The notes under the pieces: model-generated
The model's database searches: none
Told to the model about the DNA's origin: nothing
What the model saw: only the letters and a program-made list of their open reading frames with translations
Source: Umezawaea endophytica
GTDB taxonomy: Bacteria; Actinomycetota; Actinomycetes; Mycobacteriales; Pseudonocardiaceae
Direction: 5' to 3'
DNA: 64,000 nucleotides
Assembly (NCBI RefSeq): GCF_025061645.1
Contig: NZ_JANYMP010000005.1
Location: 343,050 to 407,049, forward strand
Made by a program: the position numbers and the translations under genes
Shown here: positions 63,499 through 64,000 of the stretch, piece by piece
Layout of the letters: every line of letters starts with the position of its first letter
Numbering within the stretch: position 1 is the stretch's first letter

Positions 63499-64000
63499 CC
63501 GTGTCGCCGAACCTCGCGCTCAACCAGTTGGTCGACCAGCGCCGCGCCAACGGGGAATCCCTGGTGCACCTGGCTTTCGGGGAGGCCCGGCTGCCCGTGC
63601 TGCCGGAACTGGCGCGGCAGCTCGCCGAGGGAGCCCGCCGGACCGCGTACGGACCGATCGCGGGCGGCGAGTCCGCCCGCGCCGCCGTGGCGGGCTACTT
63701 CAGCCGACGGCGGCTGCCCACGAGCGCGGACCAGGTCGTGCTCGCGCCGGGGAGCAAGGCGCTGCTGATGGCACTGCAACTCGCCGTGCCCGGCGACGTG
63801 GTGCTGCCGCGGCCCGCGTGGAACAGCTACGCCGCCCAGGCGGGGTACGCGGGCAAGCAGGTCATCGGGGTGCCGATCCCGGCCGCGTGCGGTGGTGTGC
63901 CGGACCCCGCAGCGCTGCGGCGCGCCGTCCGCGCGGCCAGGGCCCGTGGCCGTGATCCGCGGTTGCTGGTGCTCACCCTCCCGGACAACCCGACCGGCAC
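63495..64000 (+). CDS. PLP-dependent aminotransferase, class I/II (3' end outside window)
   Basis: The first 168 residues are visible from ATG 63495, which overlaps the aminomutase stop (ATGA). The frame stays open to the window end. The N-terminal part (HLAFGEARLPVLPEL, AYGPIAGGESARAAVAGYF) and the cofactor-domain start (LAPGSKALLMALQLAV, LPRPAWNSYAAQAGY, LTLPDNPTGT) follow fold-type I aminotransferases of the aspartate aminotransferase group; the PDNPTG string is the conserved loop. The PLP lysine lies beyond the window. It probably adds or removes an amino group on a cluster intermediate. Confidence 0.85.
   Translation, partial: MTVSPNLALNQLVDQRRANGESLVHLAFGEARLPVLPELARQLAEGARRTAYGPIAGGESARAAVAGYFSRRRLPTSADQVVLAPGSKALLMALQLAVPGDVVLPRPAWNSYAAQAGYAGKQVIGVPIPAACGGVPDPAALRRAVRAARARGRDPRLLVLTLPDNPTG

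Noticed and set aside
1-64000. CRISPR arrays, tRNA or rRNA genes, transposases and integrases
   Set aside because: Reading both strands I found no regularly spaced repeats, no cloverleaf-like sequence with CCA-end context, and no transposase or integrase motifs.

Overview
The window is about 64 kb of very GC-rich DNA with many GTG and TTG starts, ATGA/GTGA stop-start overlaps and GGAGG-type ribosome binding sites. Family content (SigE-type sigma factor, DUF574 methyltransferase, STAS/ANTAR proteins, NB-ARC regulators, a rhamnose-binding lipoprotein, terpene synthase) points to a filamentous actinomycete, most likely of the Pseudonocardiaceae (Saccharothrix/Lentzea/Actinosynnema-like). That placement is inferred from gene content, not from a marker gene. 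I see no rRNA, tRNA, CRISPR array, IS element or replication origin. Most of the window looks like accessory chromosome.

Layout. 1-2.9 kb: the end of an envelope operon of four genes (two FixH/YtkA-like proteins, a multi-pass membrane protein, a secreted membrane-anchored protein). 3-7.4 kb: a secreted subtilisin-like protease, then a sigma factor with its membrane anti-sigma partner. 7.8-15.7 kb: ordinary metabolic and regulatory genes (AIM24-like protein, two short-chain dehydrogenases, SnoaL-like protein, alpha/beta hydrolase with divergent GntR regulator, TetR regulator divergent from a quinone reductase, DUF574 methyltransferase). 15.7-25.3 kb: a plant-polysaccharide locus with a sugar isomerase, rhamnose-binding lipoprotein, GH106-like rhamnosidase and GH43-like glycosidase, with LacI-type operators. 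25.7-29.0 kb: a compact terpenoid cluster (P450, cyclase-like protein with a DTDCTA motif, class I terpene synthase). 29.2-33.9 kb: a STAS-ANTAR-glycosyltransferase fusion, an NB-ARC/TPR protein with C-terminal membrane segments, and a small membrane protein. 33.9-35.9 kb: a phytanoyl-CoA dioxygenase-like gene divergent from a LacI regulator, with three operator-like sites between them. 36.1-53.8 kb: one minus-strand operon of six genes, five of them joined by overlaps. It encodes an intracellular-looking subtilase, a 1525-residue DUF6603-like protein fused to a Kelch propeller, a stand-alone Kelch propeller and three very large proteins of unknown function. 54.3-57.2 kb: an acetyltransferase, a D-aminoacylase-like hydrolase and a small unknown protein. 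57.2-64 kb: the start of a natural-product operon (glutamine-synthetase-like ligase, AsnB-like amidotransferase, methyltransferase, PanC-like ligase, lysine-2,3-aminomutase-like radical SAM enzyme, aminotransferase) that runs off the window.

The best candidates for undescribed biology are the six-gene 36-54 kb operon, the STAS-ANTAR-GT4 fusion, the terpenoid trio, and the 57-64 kb cluster. In the last, the aminomutase has lost both lysine-recognising aspartates and carries an arginine at one of the positions. Several regulatory circuits can be read directly from the DNA: two TTGT-N3-ACAA sites for the GntR regulator, TGTAC-N6-GTACA between two apparently leaderless divergent genes for the TetR regulator, and a perfect 24-bp palindrome plus a third site for the LacI regulator.
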